Below, in pieces: positions 45,298 through 55,661 of a stretch of DNA of 64,000 bases. Below the pieces are notes generated by a model. It did not search any database and was not told the DNA's origin. It saw only the letters and a list, made by a program, of their open reading frames with translations. Position numbers and translations under genes: made by a program. This DNA is from Bacillus sp. FJAT-45350. Its GTDB lineage: Bacteria; Bacillota; Bacilli; Bacillales; NISU01. Numbering within the stretch: the stretch's first letter is position 1; each line of letters opens with the position of its first letter. Location: positions 1,930,079 to 1,994,078 of the forward strand of contig NZ_NISU01000001.1 in the NCBI RefSeq assembly GCF_002335805.1, written 5' to 3'.

Positions 45298-48200
45298 TTA
45301 GAGTACATTAAAATATCTTCCCTCAGGATGGGCAAAGACCATTGCTGTTACTGATGCTTCTGGTTCCATCATGAATTCTTCTGTTAGACGAATGCCTATT
45401 TTTCCTGGGTCAATGAGTTTAAATAGTTTCGCTTGGTCCTCTAGATTCGGACAAGCTGGATACCCATAGGAAACACGAACTCCTTGATATTTAGCTGAAA
45501 ATCTGTCTTGCATCGTGAAATCAGCTGGGTCTGGGAAGCCCAATTGATCTCTCATTAATTGATGCACTCTTTCAGCAAAGCCCTCTGCCATTTCAAGAGC
45601 AATCGCTTGAATTAAGTGGCTATATAAATAGTCTCCATTTTCTTTCGCTTGTTCAGCTAGTTTCCTTACCCCTTTCCCTGCTGTTACAGCTAAGAAACCT
45701 ACGTAATCCATTTCATTTGAAGTAACCGGACGCAGATAATCAGCTAAACATAAGTAAGGTGCTTGATGTTGTCTTGGGAATGTGTAACGCTCGATTTCAG
45801 TTTTTTCATCTTCTGGACTATAAATGATAACGTCATTTCCATCAGATTGAGCAGGGAAGAATTGATACAAACCATGCGCTGAAAGTCGACCACTGACTTT
45901 TGCATCGGCAATAATGCTTTCTACTTTGTCCTTTAACTGAAGAGCTTTTTCATCTCCCTCATCAAGAAGGCGACTCACTTTCCCTTGTAAACCTAGATGC
46001 TTACCTAGTAGCATTTGAAGATTAATGTATGGCTCTAAATGTGATATTTTATAATCCTTTAATACGTGAGGCTTAAAATCATTCGGTTTAAAGATAGGAG
46101 CTGTTTGAGAAACATTTGAGCGAATCCCTTCATCTACTTTAGCCTTCACCTGATTGTCAACTTGTTCTGCTGTTGCTGATTTTCTTTGCTCTTGCTCTTC
46201 TAGTAACTTAGCGCGCTCATCTTCTTTAACTAATTTATTAGCTAAATCTAAGCCGTTCATCGCATCCTTTGCATAAAGAACAAGTCCATCATATTCAGCG
46301 GAGATTTTATTATCAGTAAACTTTCTCGTTAATGCAGCACCACCTACTAAAATAGGAATGGAGATACTTTGTGCTCGTAAATCTTGAGCAGTTAATACCA
46401 TCTGTTGTGCTGATTTTACTAATAGTCCAGATAAACCGATGGCACTTGGATTTTCACGTTTTACTGCTTCTATTAACTCATTAGATGTTACTTTAATCCC
46501 TAAGTTTACAATTTTAAAGCCGTTGTTTCCTAAAATAATCTCGACTAAGTTCTTTCCTATGTCATGAACGTCGCCTTTAACAGTTGCTAAGATGATCTTT
46601 CCTTTGCCGTTGTCATCCTCTTTCTTCTCCATATGAGGTTCTAGAAATGCAACAGATGCTTTCATCACTTCGGCACTTTGGAGTACTTCTGCAACAATTA
46701 ACTCATTATTATTAAAGAGACGTCCTACTTCATCCATTCCAGTCATTAATGGTCCATTAATAATATCAAGTGGTTCATCATAGGAATCTAACGCTTTTTG
46801 TAAATCATCAAGTAAACCATCTTTTGTTCCCTCTACAATATAATTCGATAGCCTTTCTTCTAATGTAAGGTTTGATTGTTCAACTTTCTTCTCTACCTTT
46901 TTCCCACGATAAAAAGCGGTAAATTCTGCAAGAGTTTCATCCGTTGTCTCATATAAAAGAGTTCTTGAAAGGAGCTTCTCTTCATCAGAAATTGAAGCAT
47001 AACGCTCAAGCTTTTCTGTATTTACGATAGCATAATCTAAACCAGCTTGAGTACAGTGATATAGATAAACTGCATTTAAAACTTCACGTCCTACTGGTGG
47101 TAAACCGAAAGAAACATTACTTACACCGAGTATTGTTAAACACTCTGGTAACGCTTCTTTAATTAAACGTATTCCCTCAATGGTCGCTTCTGCAGAACCT
47201 ATATACTGCTCATCACCCGTTCCAACTGGAAACACAAGTGGGTCAAAAATAATATCAGTAGGTGCAATTTTATATTTATTTACAAGTAAGTCATATGAGC
47301 GTTTCGCTACCTCAAGCTTCCTTTCAGCTGTTACTGCCATCCCATCCTCATCAATTGTACCAACGACAACCGCAGCACCATATCGATGAATTAAAGGGGC
47401 TACCTTTTCAAAACGCTCTTCTCCATCCTCCAAGTTGATAGAGTTAATTATAGCTTTACCTTGTGAATATGTTAAAGCACGTTCAATGACTTCATCATCA
47501 GTTGAGTCAATCATAAGAGGTACCTTAACTTTGTTTACAACAAATTTCAGGAACTCTTCAATATCTTCTAGTTCTTCGCGGTCTGGGTCAGCTAAGCAGA
47601 CGTCGATTACATGAGCTCCTCTTTTAACTTGAGCTCTTGCAATTTCAGAAGCTTCTTCATATAATCCATCCGCAATTAGATTCTTAAACTTTCTAGAGCC
47701 GATAACATTTGTTCTTTCACCAACAAATAACGGACGCATCGAATCATCATATACTAATGGCTCAATTCCTGACACAGCGTGAGGATGATTCTTTTGAGGT
47801 TGTCTCGGTTGATAGTTCTTCGTCATTTCAACTATTGCTTCAATATGCTCAGGCCTTGTACCACAACAACCACCAACAATATTTAACCAACCCTTCTCAG
47901 CAAAAGCAGTTAATTTTTGTGCAAGCGATTGTGGTGATTCATGATAGTTCCCTTCTTCATCAGGTAAACCCGCATTAGGGTAACAACTTACATATGAAGT
48001 AGCTAACTCAGATAATGAACGAAGATGATCTTGCATAAACTCAGGACCAGTCGCACAGTTTAAACCCACTACTGTCGGCTTCATATGCTCTAACGACAAA
48101 TAAAACGCCTCGATATTTTGCCCAGCTAAAGTCGTACCCATTGGCTCAATTGTACCCGAGACAATTAATGGTAATTTTTTACCTGTAGAACCAAACGCAC

Positions 48201-48741
48201 GATCAATCCCAATGTAGGCGGCTTTAACATTTCTCATATCCTGACTTGTTTCCAATAAAAGTAAGTCGACTCCACCATCCATTAGAGCTAGTACCTGTTC
48301 CTCATAGCAATCAGCAAGCTGGTCAAATGTAACACCACCTGTAACAGACAAAGACTTCGTTGTCGGACCCATTGCACCAGCAACAAAACGAGGCCATTCG
48401 CTTGTTGAATATTTATCTGCAGCAGCACGAGCAAGCTTAACTGCTTCGATGTTAATTTCTTTCGTTAAATGCTGAAGGTCATAATCCTCTAATACAATGC
48501 TCGTGGCACCAAATGTATTCGTTTCAACAATATCTGCTCCTGCAGCAAAATACGCCTCATGAATATTTGTAAGTACATGAGGAGCTGTAATGTTTAAATA
48601 TTCATTACAGCCATCATAATCATCCCCACCAAAATCCTCAGCGGTAAGGTTTGATTGCTGAAGCATTGTCCCCATTGCACCGTCTAATACTAGTATTTTT
48701 TTTTGTAATTGTTTTTCAAATTCTGTTATTGTATTACTCAT
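45298..48741 (-). CDS. metH: Cobalamin-dependent methionine synthase MetH
   Basis: The 1147-residue protein has all four modules: homocysteine-binding (about 1-310, with LNCATGPE and GGCCGTRPEH zinc cysteines), pterin-binding (about 335-620, GERTNVIGSRKFK), B12-binding with cap (about 640-880, GDVHDIGKN carrying the cobalt-ligand histidine), and the SAM-dependent activation domain (about 900-1147, SYGYPACPNLEDQ). It moves a methyl group from methyl-tetrahydrofolate through cobalamin to homocysteine. It is somewhat shorter than the E. coli enzyme (1227). yitJ lies 42 bases upstream and supplies its folate substrate. Confidence 0.97.
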   Translation of the reverse strand: MSNTITEFEKQLQKKILVLDGAMGTMLQQSNLTAEDFGGDDYDGCNEYLNITAPHVLTNIHEAYFAAGADIVETNTFGATSIVLEDYDLQHLTKEINIEAVKLARAAADKYSTSEWPRFVAGAMGPTTKSLSVTGGVTFDQLADCYEEQVLALMDGGVDLLLLETSQDMRNVKAAYIGIDRAFGSTGKKLPLIVSGTIEPMGTTLAGQNIEAFYLSLEHMKPTVVGLNCATGPEFMQDHLRSLSELATSYVSCYPNAGLPDEEGNYHESPQSLAQKLTAFAEKGWLNIVGGCCGTRPEHIEAIVEMTKNYQPRQPQKNHPHAVSGIEPLVYDDSMRPLFVGERTNVIGSRKFKNLIADGLYEEASEIARAQVKRGAHVIDVCLADPDREELEDIEEFLKFVVNKVKVPLMIDSTDDEVIERALTYSQGKAIINSINLEDGEERFEKVAPLIHRYGAAVVVGTIDEDGMAVTAERKLEVAKRSYDLLVNKYKIAPTDIIFDPLVFPVGTGDEQYIGSAEATIEGIRLIKEALPECLTILGVSNVSFGLPPVGREVLNAVYLYHCTQAGLDYAIVNTEKLERYASISDEEKLLSRTLLYETTDETLAEFTAFYRGKKVEKKVEQSNLTLEERLSNYIVEGTKDGLLDDLQKALDSYDEPLDIINGPLMTGMDEVGRLFNNNELIVAEVLQSAEVMKASVAFLEPHMEKKEDDNGKGKIILATVKGDVHDIGKNLVEIILGNNGFKIVNLGIKVTSNELIEAVKRENPSAIGLSGLLVKSAQQMVLTAQDLRAQSISIPILVGGAALTRKFTDNKISAEYDGLVLYAKDAMNGLDLANKLVKEDERAKLLEEQEQRKSATAEQVDNQVKAKVDEGIRSNVSQTAPIFKPNDFKPHVLKDYKISHLEPYINLQMLLGKHLGLQGKVSRLLDEGDEKALQLKDKVESIIADAKVSGRLSAHGLYQFFPAQSDGNDVIIYSPEDEKTEIERYTFPRQHQAPYLCLADYLRPVTSNEMDYVGFLAVTAGKGVRKLAEQAKENGDYLYSHLIQAIALEMAEGFAERVHQLMRDQLGFPDPADFTMQDRFSAKYQGVRVSYGYPACPNLEDQAKLFKLIDPGKIGIRLTEEFMMEPEASVTAMVFAHPEGRYFNVL

Positions 48742-48783
48742 CCTTTAATCGGTCCTTTCTTATGTCAAAAGCATGTTCGATGG

Positions 48784-50616
48784 TCACTTTGTTGTAAGTA
48801 CACCGACTTTTTCATGGATATACTTTGTTAATTCAACTGTCATTCCGTAACGTAAAAACGGTGTAATAAGATAAATTCCGTGGAAATGTTTTAACGCAAC
48901 ATCGATTAACGACTTTGATAAATCTACCCCTTCTTTTTGAGCAGCTTCTCTATTATCACCATGTGTAGCCATTCGAGCTCGAATCTCATCCGTTAACTTT
49001 ATACCTGGAACTTCATTGTGTAAAAATTCTGCGTTCCTTGAACTTGTTAAAGGCATAATTCCTATATAAATTGGCTTCGTAATATGCTTTGTCGCATGAT
49101 AAACATCAACAATTTGTTCTTCACTATAAATAGGCTGAGTCATAAAGTAATCCGCACCTGACTCAATCTTCTTTTCCATTCTTTTAACTGCCTTATCTAA
49201 ATGACGAACATTAGGGTTAAAAGCGGCCGCAACAGAGAAATTCGTTTTCTGACCTAACGACTTCCCTGAAAAAGAAATACCTTCATTAAGCTGTTTAATT
49301 AACTGTATTAAATCAAAAGAAGTTAAATCATATACAGATGTCGCTCCTGGAAAATCACCTATTTTTGTAGGGTCACCAGTAATTGCTAACAATTGATCAA
49401 TCCCTAATGTATGTAAACCCATTAAATGAGACTGAAGACCAATTAAATTTCTATCTCTGCACGTAACATGAATTAGAGGACGCGCCCCTACTTGGGTTTT
49501 TATAATTGAGCCTAATGCCATATTGTCAACACGTGGCGATGCTAATGAATTATCTGCCATTGTTACAGCATCAACACCAGCTTCTGTTAATTTTTTCGCT
49601 CCTTCTACAAATCCTTCAATTGAAAGTTGCTTAGGAGGATCTAGCTCGACAATGACGGAATGACGCTTTCTAACAATTTCATGTATTGGCTCTTCTGAAT
49701 TATTCTTATATATATTGATTTTTTCTGGCTCTGAAGAAATAACGACCTTTTCTTCAATTGGTGCTTTTCCTTTTAATGCTTGAGCCATTGCTTCAATATG
49801 CTCTGGCGTTGTACCACAACAACCACCTAATAGTCGAATCCCTTGCTCACGGAACTTTAACGCACTTTCTCCAAAGTAGCTAGGGTTAGACTGATAGAAA
49901 AAGCGTCCATCACGGTAATCTGGCAAACTTGCATTTGGATAAGCAGACAAGAATGCATTATCTAGTAATGGTACCTCTTCGAAGGATCGAGTCATATGGT
50001 AAGGTCCCATACGACAATTTAAACCAACTACATTTGCACCGACATTCGCCAATTGAGTTAGTGCACTTGAAATCTTCATTCCATTGTGTAGTACGCCAAT
50101 ATCCCCTAAAGATACTTGAGCTATTATTGGAATATCTGTCATTGTTCTAGCTATTTTTACAGATTCAAAAATTTCTTCAAAGTCGTAATAAGTTTCAAGA
50201 AGTATTCCATCTGGTGTTTCTTCTAATAAACTATCAAGCTGGTTTACAAAACTACTTTTAATCTCCTCTAAAGCCCATGCCTTCTTCTGAATTCCTCTAA
50301 TTCCACCAATAGTACCTAGAACGTAGCTTTGATTTTTGGCTGCTTTTTTTGCAATGTTAACTGCTGCACGATTAAGTAATTTAACCTTATTATCGAGTCC
50401 ATATTTTTCTAATTTAATTGAGTTTGCCGCATACGTATTTGTTTGAATAACATCAGCACCAGCGTCAATGTAGGCACGGTGAACATCAAATATCTTCTCT
50501 TCTTGAGTAATGTTTAATTCTTCATAACAATTATCGACACCTTGAGCATACAGAAGCGTACCCATGGCTCCATCACCAATTAAGATTTTTGATTGTAAGT
50601 CTTTTAATAGGTTCAT
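48784..50616 (-). CDS. yitJ: Bifunctional homocysteine S-methyltransferase / methylenetetrahydrofolate reductase
   Basis: The 610-residue protein is a fusion. The N-terminal part (about 1-290) is a homocysteine methyltransferase domain with GLNCRMGP and [16 protein letters not shown] zinc cysteines. The C-terminal part (about 315-610) is a MetF-type reductase with [15 protein letters not shown] and [10 protein letters not shown]. It reduces methylene-tetrahydrofolate to the methyl form used by MetH. The order metC-yitJ-metH under one S-box leader joins carbon supply and transfer. Confidence 0.95.
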   Translation of the reverse strand: MNLLKDLQSKILIGDGAMGTLLYAQGVDNCYEELNITQEEKIFDVHRAYIDAGADVIQTNTYAANSIKLEKYGLDNKVKLLNRAAVNIAKKAAKNQSYVLGTIGGIRGIQKKAWALEEIKSSFVNQLDSLLEETPDGILLETYYDFEEIFESVKIARTMTDIPIIAQVSLGDIGVLHNGMKISSALTQLANVGANVVGLNCRMGPYHMTRSFEEVPLLDNAFLSAYPNASLPDYRDGRFFYQSNPSYFGESALKFREQGIRLLGGCCGTTPEHIEAMAQALKGKAPIEEKVVISSEPEKINIYKNNSEEPIHEIVRKRHSVIVELDPPKQLSIEGFVEGAKKLTEAGVDAVTMADNSLASPRVDNMALGSIIKTQVGARPLIHVTCRDRNLIGLQSHLMGLHTLGIDQLLAITGDPTKIGDFPGATSVYDLTSFDLIQLIKQLNEGISFSGKSLGQKTNFSVAAAFNPNVRHLDKAVKRMEKKIESGADYFMTQPIYSEEQIVDVYHATKHITKPIYIGIMPLTSSRNAEFLHNEVPGIKLTDEIRARMATHGDNREAAQKEGVDLSKSLIDVALKHFHGIYLITPFLRYGMTVELTKYIHEKVGVLTTK

Positions 50617-50694
50617 ATGTTTCGCTTCCCTTCGCTCTGTTCAAAAACTAGTAGCAATTGCCTTTGATTGTCCAAGAACAATCTTTTTTCTTTT

Positions 50695-51858
50695 TTATAC
50701 TTTCTGACTAATTTTCTCGAAAGCTTGTTTAAAGTCTTTAATAATATCTTCTGTTTTTTCTAAACCTACAGATAAGCGTAGCAACCCTTCAGAAATCCCT
50801 CGCTTCTCACGTTCTTCTTTAGGCATTGCAGCATGGCTCATTGTTGGTGGATATGACAAAATTGATTCAACAGCACCGAGACTAACAGCAAATACAGGTA
50901 GCTCCACTTGCTCTACAAATCTCTTAACCGCATCTCTATCACGCAATGCAAATGAGAGAACAGCCCCAAAACCATCCGCTTGTTCCTTTTGTAATTGATG
51001 ACCTGCGTGCTTTTGTAAACCTGGATAGTAAACAGTTTCTACCTCTGGCACTGTTTCCAACCATTCTGCAATCTCAAGTGCTGCTTTGGATGAGTGCTCC
51101 ATTCGAACATGCAGAGTCTTTAAGCCACGTAATACTAACCAGCAATCTTGAACTCCAAGTACACAACCAAATGAGTTTTGTAGGAATGCTATCTGTTTTC
51201 CTAGCTCTTCATCTTTTACAACTGCTAAGCCTGCGATAACATCACTATGACCACCGATGAATTTCGTTGCACTATGTAATACTACATCTACACCAAATTC
51301 AATTGGTCTTTGTAATGCAGGAGTTAAAAACGTATTATCAAGGAATGTTAAGCAGTTATACTCCTTAGCAATCTGCACCAGTCCTTTAATATCCGTCACT
51401 TTTAACGTTGGGTTTGAAGGAGTTTCAATATATAGTAATTTTGTGTTTTCTTGAATATTGGTTCTTACTTCATCAAGGTTCGTCATATCAACGAACGTAA
51501 CTTCTATCCCTAGTCGAGGTAATACTTCTGTGACAAAACGAAATGTCCCGCCGTATACATCACTTGTAATTACTACATGGTCTCCCTTCGATAAAAGCAT
51601 AAAAGCAGTTGAAATTGCTGCCATACCTGATGCGAATGCAAAACCACGAGTGCCTCCCTCTAACTGAGCTATTGTCTCTTCTAACACTTCTCTTGTCGGG
51701 TTACCCGAACGTCCATAGTCATATTGTCCAAATGTATCAAAATCAAATTGATGAAATGTTGATGCATGTTGGATCGGGACACTTACTGCGCCGTTATGTT
51801 TATCAACCTTATGGTTATTATGCAATAATTGTGTTTGAAAGCTATATTCATTACTCAT
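50695..51858 (-). CDS. metC: Cystathionine beta-lyase MetC
   Basis: The 387-residue Cys/Met-metabolism PLP enzyme has the PLP lysine in HSATKFIGGHSDVIAG, YGRSGNPTREVLEE for cofactor phosphate and LGAVESILSYPP near the C-terminus. Position after metI and the length point to the beta-lyase that makes homocysteine from cystathionine. Gamma-lyase or sulfhydrylase activity cannot be excluded by motif. ATG 51858 follows AAGGGGAG. An upstream start would add 15 residues. Confidence 0.9.
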   Translation of the reverse strand: MSNEYSFQTQLLHNNHKVDKHNGAVSVPIQHASTFHQFDFDTFGQYDYGRSGNPTREVLEETIAQLEGGTRGFAFASGMAAISTAFMLLSKGDHVVITSDVYGGTFRFVTEVLPRLGIEVTFVDMTNLDEVRTNIQENTKLLYIETPSNPTLKVTDIKGLVQIAKEYNCLTFLDNTFLTPALQRPIEFGVDVVLHSATKFIGGHSDVIAGLAVVKDEELGKQIAFLQNSFGCVLGVQDCWLVLRGLKTLHVRMEHSSKAALEIAEWLETVPEVETVYYPGLQKHAGHQLQKEQADGFGAVLSFALRDRDAVKRFVEQVELPVFAVSLGAVESILSYPPTMSHAAMPKEEREKRGISEGLLRLSVGLEKTEDIIKDFKQAFEKISQKV

Positions 51859-51874
51859 ATTTATTAAACTCCCC

Positions 51875-52990
51875 TTATTTGATATTCTCTTCAACGTATG
51901 CAAATGCTTGTGCTAAATCTGCTATTAAATCCTCGACAAATTCAATTCCTACTGAAAAACGTAATAATCGATTACAAACACCATTCGCTAAACGAACTTC
52001 CTCTGGTACATCTGCATGTGTTTGAGTTGTAGGATATGTCATTAAACTCTCTACTCCGCCAAGACTTTCTGCAAATGAGATAAGCTTTAATTGTTGAAGG
52101 AAAGGATTGACCCAGTCCTCTTTCTTAATACGGAATGACATCATGCCCCCTCTGCCCGGGTACAAAACATCAACGACACTTTCATGCTGTTGTAAATATT
52201 CTACAATCGCCTTGGCATTTCTTTCATGCTGTTCCATTCGTAATGCAAGAGTTTTCATTCCTCTAATTAATAGCCAAGAATCAAATGCACCCAATGTACC
52301 ACCCATGCCATTAAAGAACATAAACAATCGCTCACAAAGCTCTTCTCCTTTAGCGACGATTAAGCCTGCTATTACATCGTTATGCCCACCTAAATATTTA
52401 GAAGCACTATGAATCACAATATCTGCTCCTTCTACTAATGGCTGTTGTAATAGGGGTGTGTAAAATGTGTTATCAACGATAAATAATAGATTATACTTTT
52501 TTGCTATTTTTGCTAAAGCTGAAATGTCCGCTTCCTGCATTAGTGGATTAGTAGGTGTTTCGATAAAAAGAGCTTTCGTTCTCTCATTAATCTTACTTTC
52601 AAATGTAGCCAAATCCCGTGGGTCACTATAGCAAAACGTTAAGCCCCAGTTATTCCAGCCTTGCTCGAATAATCGATAAGTGCCTCCATAAAGGTCTTGC
52701 GAGGCAAGAATTTCATCTCCTTGTTTAAACAATGAAAGGACCGTTTGCACCGCTGCCATTCCTGAGCTACAGGCGTACCCTCTATCTCCATGCTCTAATT
52801 TCGCTATAGCATTTTCTAATACTTCCCTTGTCGGGTTTCCTGTTCTAGCATAATCATATCCAGTTGACTCACCAATTCCTGTATGACGATAAGCTGTTGA
52901 AAAATAGACAGGTGTGTTAATTGCTCCTGTACGCTCATCTAGTCTGTTTCCGATTTGCACCAATGTTGTCTCTAATTCTTTTCTGTTCAT
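51875..52990 (-). CDS. metI: Cystathionine gamma-synthase / O-acetylhomoserine thiolyase MetI
   Basis: The 371-residue PLP enzyme carries YDYARTGNPTREVLENAI and the PLP lysine in HSASKYLGGHNDVIAG, and LGGVESLMTYPTTQTHAD near the end. As first gene of the S-box operon it corresponds to B. subtilis metI. ATG 52990 and TTG 52996 are both possible behind AGGAGG, and the ATG is preferred. It ends 16 bases before metC. Confidence 0.9.
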   Translation of the reverse strand: MNRKELETTLVQIGNRLDERTGAINTPVYFSTAYRHTGIGESTGYDYARTGNPTREVLENAIAKLEHGDRGYACSSGMAAVQTVLSLFKQGDEILASQDLYGGTYRLFEQGWNNWGLTFCYSDPRDLATFESKINERTKALFIETPTNPLMQEADISALAKIAKKYNLLFIVDNTFYTPLLQQPLVEGADIVIHSASKYLGGHNDVIAGLIVAKGEELCERLFMFFNGMGGTLGAFDSWLLIRGMKTLALRMEQHERNAKAIVEYLQQHESVVDVLYPGRGGMMSFRIKKEDWVNPFLQQLKLISFAESLGGVESLMTYPTTQTHADVPEEVRLANGVCNRLLRFSVGIEFVEDLIADLAQAFAYVEENIK

Positions 52991-53228
52991 GTTCAATCTT
53001 CCTCCTATCCAATTATGCCACTCTATCTCTTTACAATAAACTCATAATACTCAGAATCTTAAATAAATATTTGTATACAAAAAGGAAAATTAAACACACA
53101 ATGCGCCTTTTCTTTTAAAAAGGAGTAATTTTTCATTCCTGATTATAGAACAAAATTTGCATAGCTGAATTTGTTAAAAATATGCTTTCACTTATCCACA
53201 TTGAAATATTTTAAAGTTCCTAAGCAAC

Positions 53229-53394
53229 AAAAAACCCTTCCTCTTAAAATAAGAAGAAGGGTTTGTCATATAACTGGCTTCTTCTTATCTTTCAAGCTGG
53301 CTTTAAAAACGCTTGCTGGATTTAGCACCTGACCAGTTTCGGCTGGTTGCTGAGACTTCACAGGGCCATGTCCCTCCATCTCTCTTGATAAGAA
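53229..53394 (-). promoter_or_regulatory. SAM-I (S-box) riboswitch with terminator
   Basis: The minus strand shows the S-box core in order: CTTATCAAGAGA, GGAGGGA, GGCCC, TGAAG, CAGCAACC, GGTGCTAA, CCAGC, and the closing AGATAAG that pairs with the start. The terminator stem AAACCCTTCCTCTT (53232-53245) with AAGAAGAAGGGTTT (53251-53264) follows, with a T-run. SAM binding would favour termination and shut off metI-metC-yitJ-metH. Confidence 0.95.
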
Positions 53395-53560
53395 TGTTCT
53401 AACTATTTAATTGGTTGATATAAAATTACACTAAAAAACTGTTTAATGCAATAGTAAATCGATAATTTTTCTCACTTTAACGCAGAAATGTTTTATAAGA
53501 GTCAAATGTAGCTTGTAAAACATTTACACAGTTTAGGTGTTAAAGAAAAATAACCCTCAC

Positions 53561-53722
53561 TTATTCAGGTGTTGCATCCACTTCTAAATTGTTTTCGTTT
53601 CCACAAATACAACGTTTGAAGCCAGTTTCATATCCACCCTCACTGTTCGGCTTCCCTCGTAAAATATACTTTTCACCACACTCTGGGCATCGAATAACAA
53701 CACGATATCTATCGGCTCCCAT
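53561..53722 (-). CDS. Small zinc-ribbon protein, 53 residues
   Basis: The frame encodes MGADRYRVVIRCPECGEKY and goes on with GFKRCICGNENNLEVDATPE. The two pairs CPEC and CIC are spaced like a zinc ribbon. GGAGGG lies six bases before the ATG. It lies 13 bases after prsW and probably shares its message. Not recognised as a named gene. Plausible roles are nucleic-acid or protein binding. Confidence 0.8.
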   Translation of the reverse strand: MGADRYRVVIRCPECGEKYILRGKPNSEGGYETGFKRCICGNENNLEVDATPE

Positions 53723-53735
53723 TACAAATCCCTCC

Positions 53736-54422
53736 TTACAAAACTTGACGCTCGTTTGCTTGTTTTACTTTTGATAGAGCCAGCCACCATAAAGCTATCA
53801 TCAACGGTATCATCGTATAGATAAAGATGTCTGCTGATATGATTAGTATGTAATCATATCCACCATGAATTAATATAGGGATTACGAGGGATAAAATAAG
53901 CCATTTATTTTTATCCAACTCAAACCTCGCCCTTCCTAAATAATAACCCATCATTACTCCAAAAATTGCATGACTAGCAACTGGCAGCAACGCTCTACCT
54001 AAAGCTGTCTCAATTCCATACGCAAATAAATAAAATAAATTTTCTGCTGTTGCAAAACCTAGCGATAGTGATACACCGAATACAATCCCGTCATAAGGCT
54101 TGGTAAAGTTCCCATGTTTATAAGAAACAAAAAACAAAAGAAACCATTTAAAAAATTCCTCAATCAAGCCGCTTAAAATAAAAGCTTTATAAATAGGAGC
54201 AAGGAAAAAGCCTTCTTCAATAAAAGCATATTGTAGAACCATAACAGGAAACACTAATAGTATTCCCATAATAAAGCTTTTTGTAACTTGACCTATTGTT
54301 TGTAAGCCGTAACCATTCCTCAAATAGAAATAACTAAGAAGTGCTAAACCTGGTGCGGCTGCGGCTGTAATTAAAGACAGCACGTAAATTCCATTCCCCT
54401 CTATTATTTTCAATTGTAACAT
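53736..54422 (-). CDS. prsW: Membrane protease PrsW (site-1 protease of anti-sigma factor)
   Basis: The 228-residue protein has eight or so hydrophobic segments and the glutamic-protease motifs: EExxK at 88-92 in LIEEFFKW, LGFATAENLFY near 121-131 and SHAIFGVMMG with His151. PrsW of B. subtilis cleaves the anti-sigma factor RsiW after envelope stress to free sigma-W. The C-terminal HGGYDY box is also kept. It lies upstream of the zinc-ribbon gene. Confidence 0.93.
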   Translation of the reverse strand: MLQLKIIEGNGIYVLSLITAAAAPGLALLSYFYLRNGYGLQTIGQVTKSFIMGILLVFPVMVLQYAFIEEGFFLAPIYKAFILSGLIEEFFKWFLLFFVSYKHGNFTKPYDGIVFGVSLSLGFATAENLFYLFAYGIETALGRALLPVASHAIFGVMMGYYLGRARFELDKNKWLILSLVIPILIHGGYDYILIISADIFIYTMIPLMIALWWLALSKVKQANERQVL

Positions 54423-54599
54423 GTCATATTTCTTAATAAAAGTTTATACAATAGAGCCGTATTACAGGTAGAAACCCGACATGGTGGTTACCCTTGTAAG
54501 ATAATATTTGCTAAGTTTATTATTTTAAAGTAACGTAATTATATGGTAATAATGGAACATGGTCAACAAAAGAAGCTATATAACAAGAGGTGAAAATAA

Positions 54600-55568
54600 A
54601 TGAAAAAAATACTGATTATACACACTGGTGGTACGATTGCAATGAAGGAGGACGAAACTGGTTCTGTCAAACCCAACACAGAAAACCCCCTCTTTTCTAC
54701 TATTGATTCTATCTCAGATAAAGCATCTATCATTGTCGATGACTTTCTTAATATTCCTTCTCCTCATATGACACCTACTCATATGGTCGATTTAGCAAAT
54801 CGAATAAAAGAAAAAATAGCAAGAGAAGCGATTGACGGTATAGTTGTAACTCACGGTACAGATACGTTAGAAGAAACTGCCTATCTGCTTGATTTACTTG
54901 TTCATACGTCCATACCAATCGTCATTACAGGTGCGATGCGCTCGAGTAATGAGCTCGGCTCTGACGGACCACATAATTTAATTTCTTCTATTCAAACAGC
55001 TAGTAATTCAGAAGCTCATGGTAAAGGTGTACTCGTAGTTTTTAATGATGAAATTCATACGGCAAAGAATGTAACAAAAACTCACTCTAGTAACATTTCA
55101 ACTTTCCAAAGTCCTCAATATGGACCAATTGGGATAGTCACAAGAAGAGGAGTCTTCTTTCACCACACCCCATTGAAGCGAGAATGCTTTCAAGTAGATA
55201 AACTGACAAAGAAAGTCGCACTATTGAAGACATATGCTGGTATGACAGGTGATATCATAAAGGCAATTGCAGACACAAAGATAGATGGACTGATTATTGA
55301 GGCTTTCGGTCAAGGGAATGTCCCACCTTCGATAACAACAGAATTAAAAGAACTTGTAGAAAAAGAGATCCCTATCGTACTTGTTTCTCGCTCCTATAGC
55401 GGAATTGTACAAGACACGTATGGATATGAAGGAGGGGGTAGAAAACTGAAAGAAATGGGCGTAATTTTCACAAACGGCCTAAATGGTCAAAAAGCAAGGT
55501 TGAAGCTTATGACAGCACTAGAGACAACGACTAACCTGGAGGAATTACAGGAGATTTTTTTACGCTAA
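54600..55568 (+). CDS. ansA: L-asparaginase, type I-like
   Basis: This plus-strand gene encodes 322 residues. The nucleophile threonine is T12 in HTGGTIAM and the second catalytic set is THGTDTLEET at 84-93. It hydrolyses asparagine to aspartate and ammonia. It has no signal peptide, so it is cytoplasmic. AGAGGTG precedes the ATG. It is a single gene on the strand opposite to its neighbours, and a bidirectional terminator follows. Confidence 0.93.
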   Translation: MKKILIIHTGGTIAMKEDETGSVKPNTENPLFSTIDSISDKASIIVDDFLNIPSPHMTPTHMVDLANRIKEKIAREAIDGIVVTHGTDTLEETAYLLDLLVHTSIPIVITGAMRSSNELGSDGPHNLISSIQTASNSEAHGKGVLVVFNDEIHTAKNVTKTHSSNISTFQSPQYGPIGIVTRRGVFFHHTPLKRECFQVDKLTKKVALLKTYAGMTGDIIKAIADTKIDGLIIEAFGQGNVPPSITTELKELVEKEIPIVLVSRSYSGIVQDTYGYEGGGRKLKEMGVIFTNGLNGQKARLKLMTALETTTNLEELQEIFLR

Positions 55569-55626
55569 AATAACTTTGACATAGTTTTCAAGAAGCATAG
55601 TATATGGAACTTCTTAAACATTCTTA

Positions 55627-55659
55627 AGAGCACACTATTCCAAACGAATAGTGTGCTCT
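55627..55659. terminator. Bidirectional terminator between ansA and ypdA
   Basis: AGAGCACACTATTC pairs perfectly with GAATAGTGTGCTCT across a five-base loop, between two convergent stop codons. T-runs are short, but the stem is strong. Confidence 0.8.
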
Positions 55660-55661
55660 AT

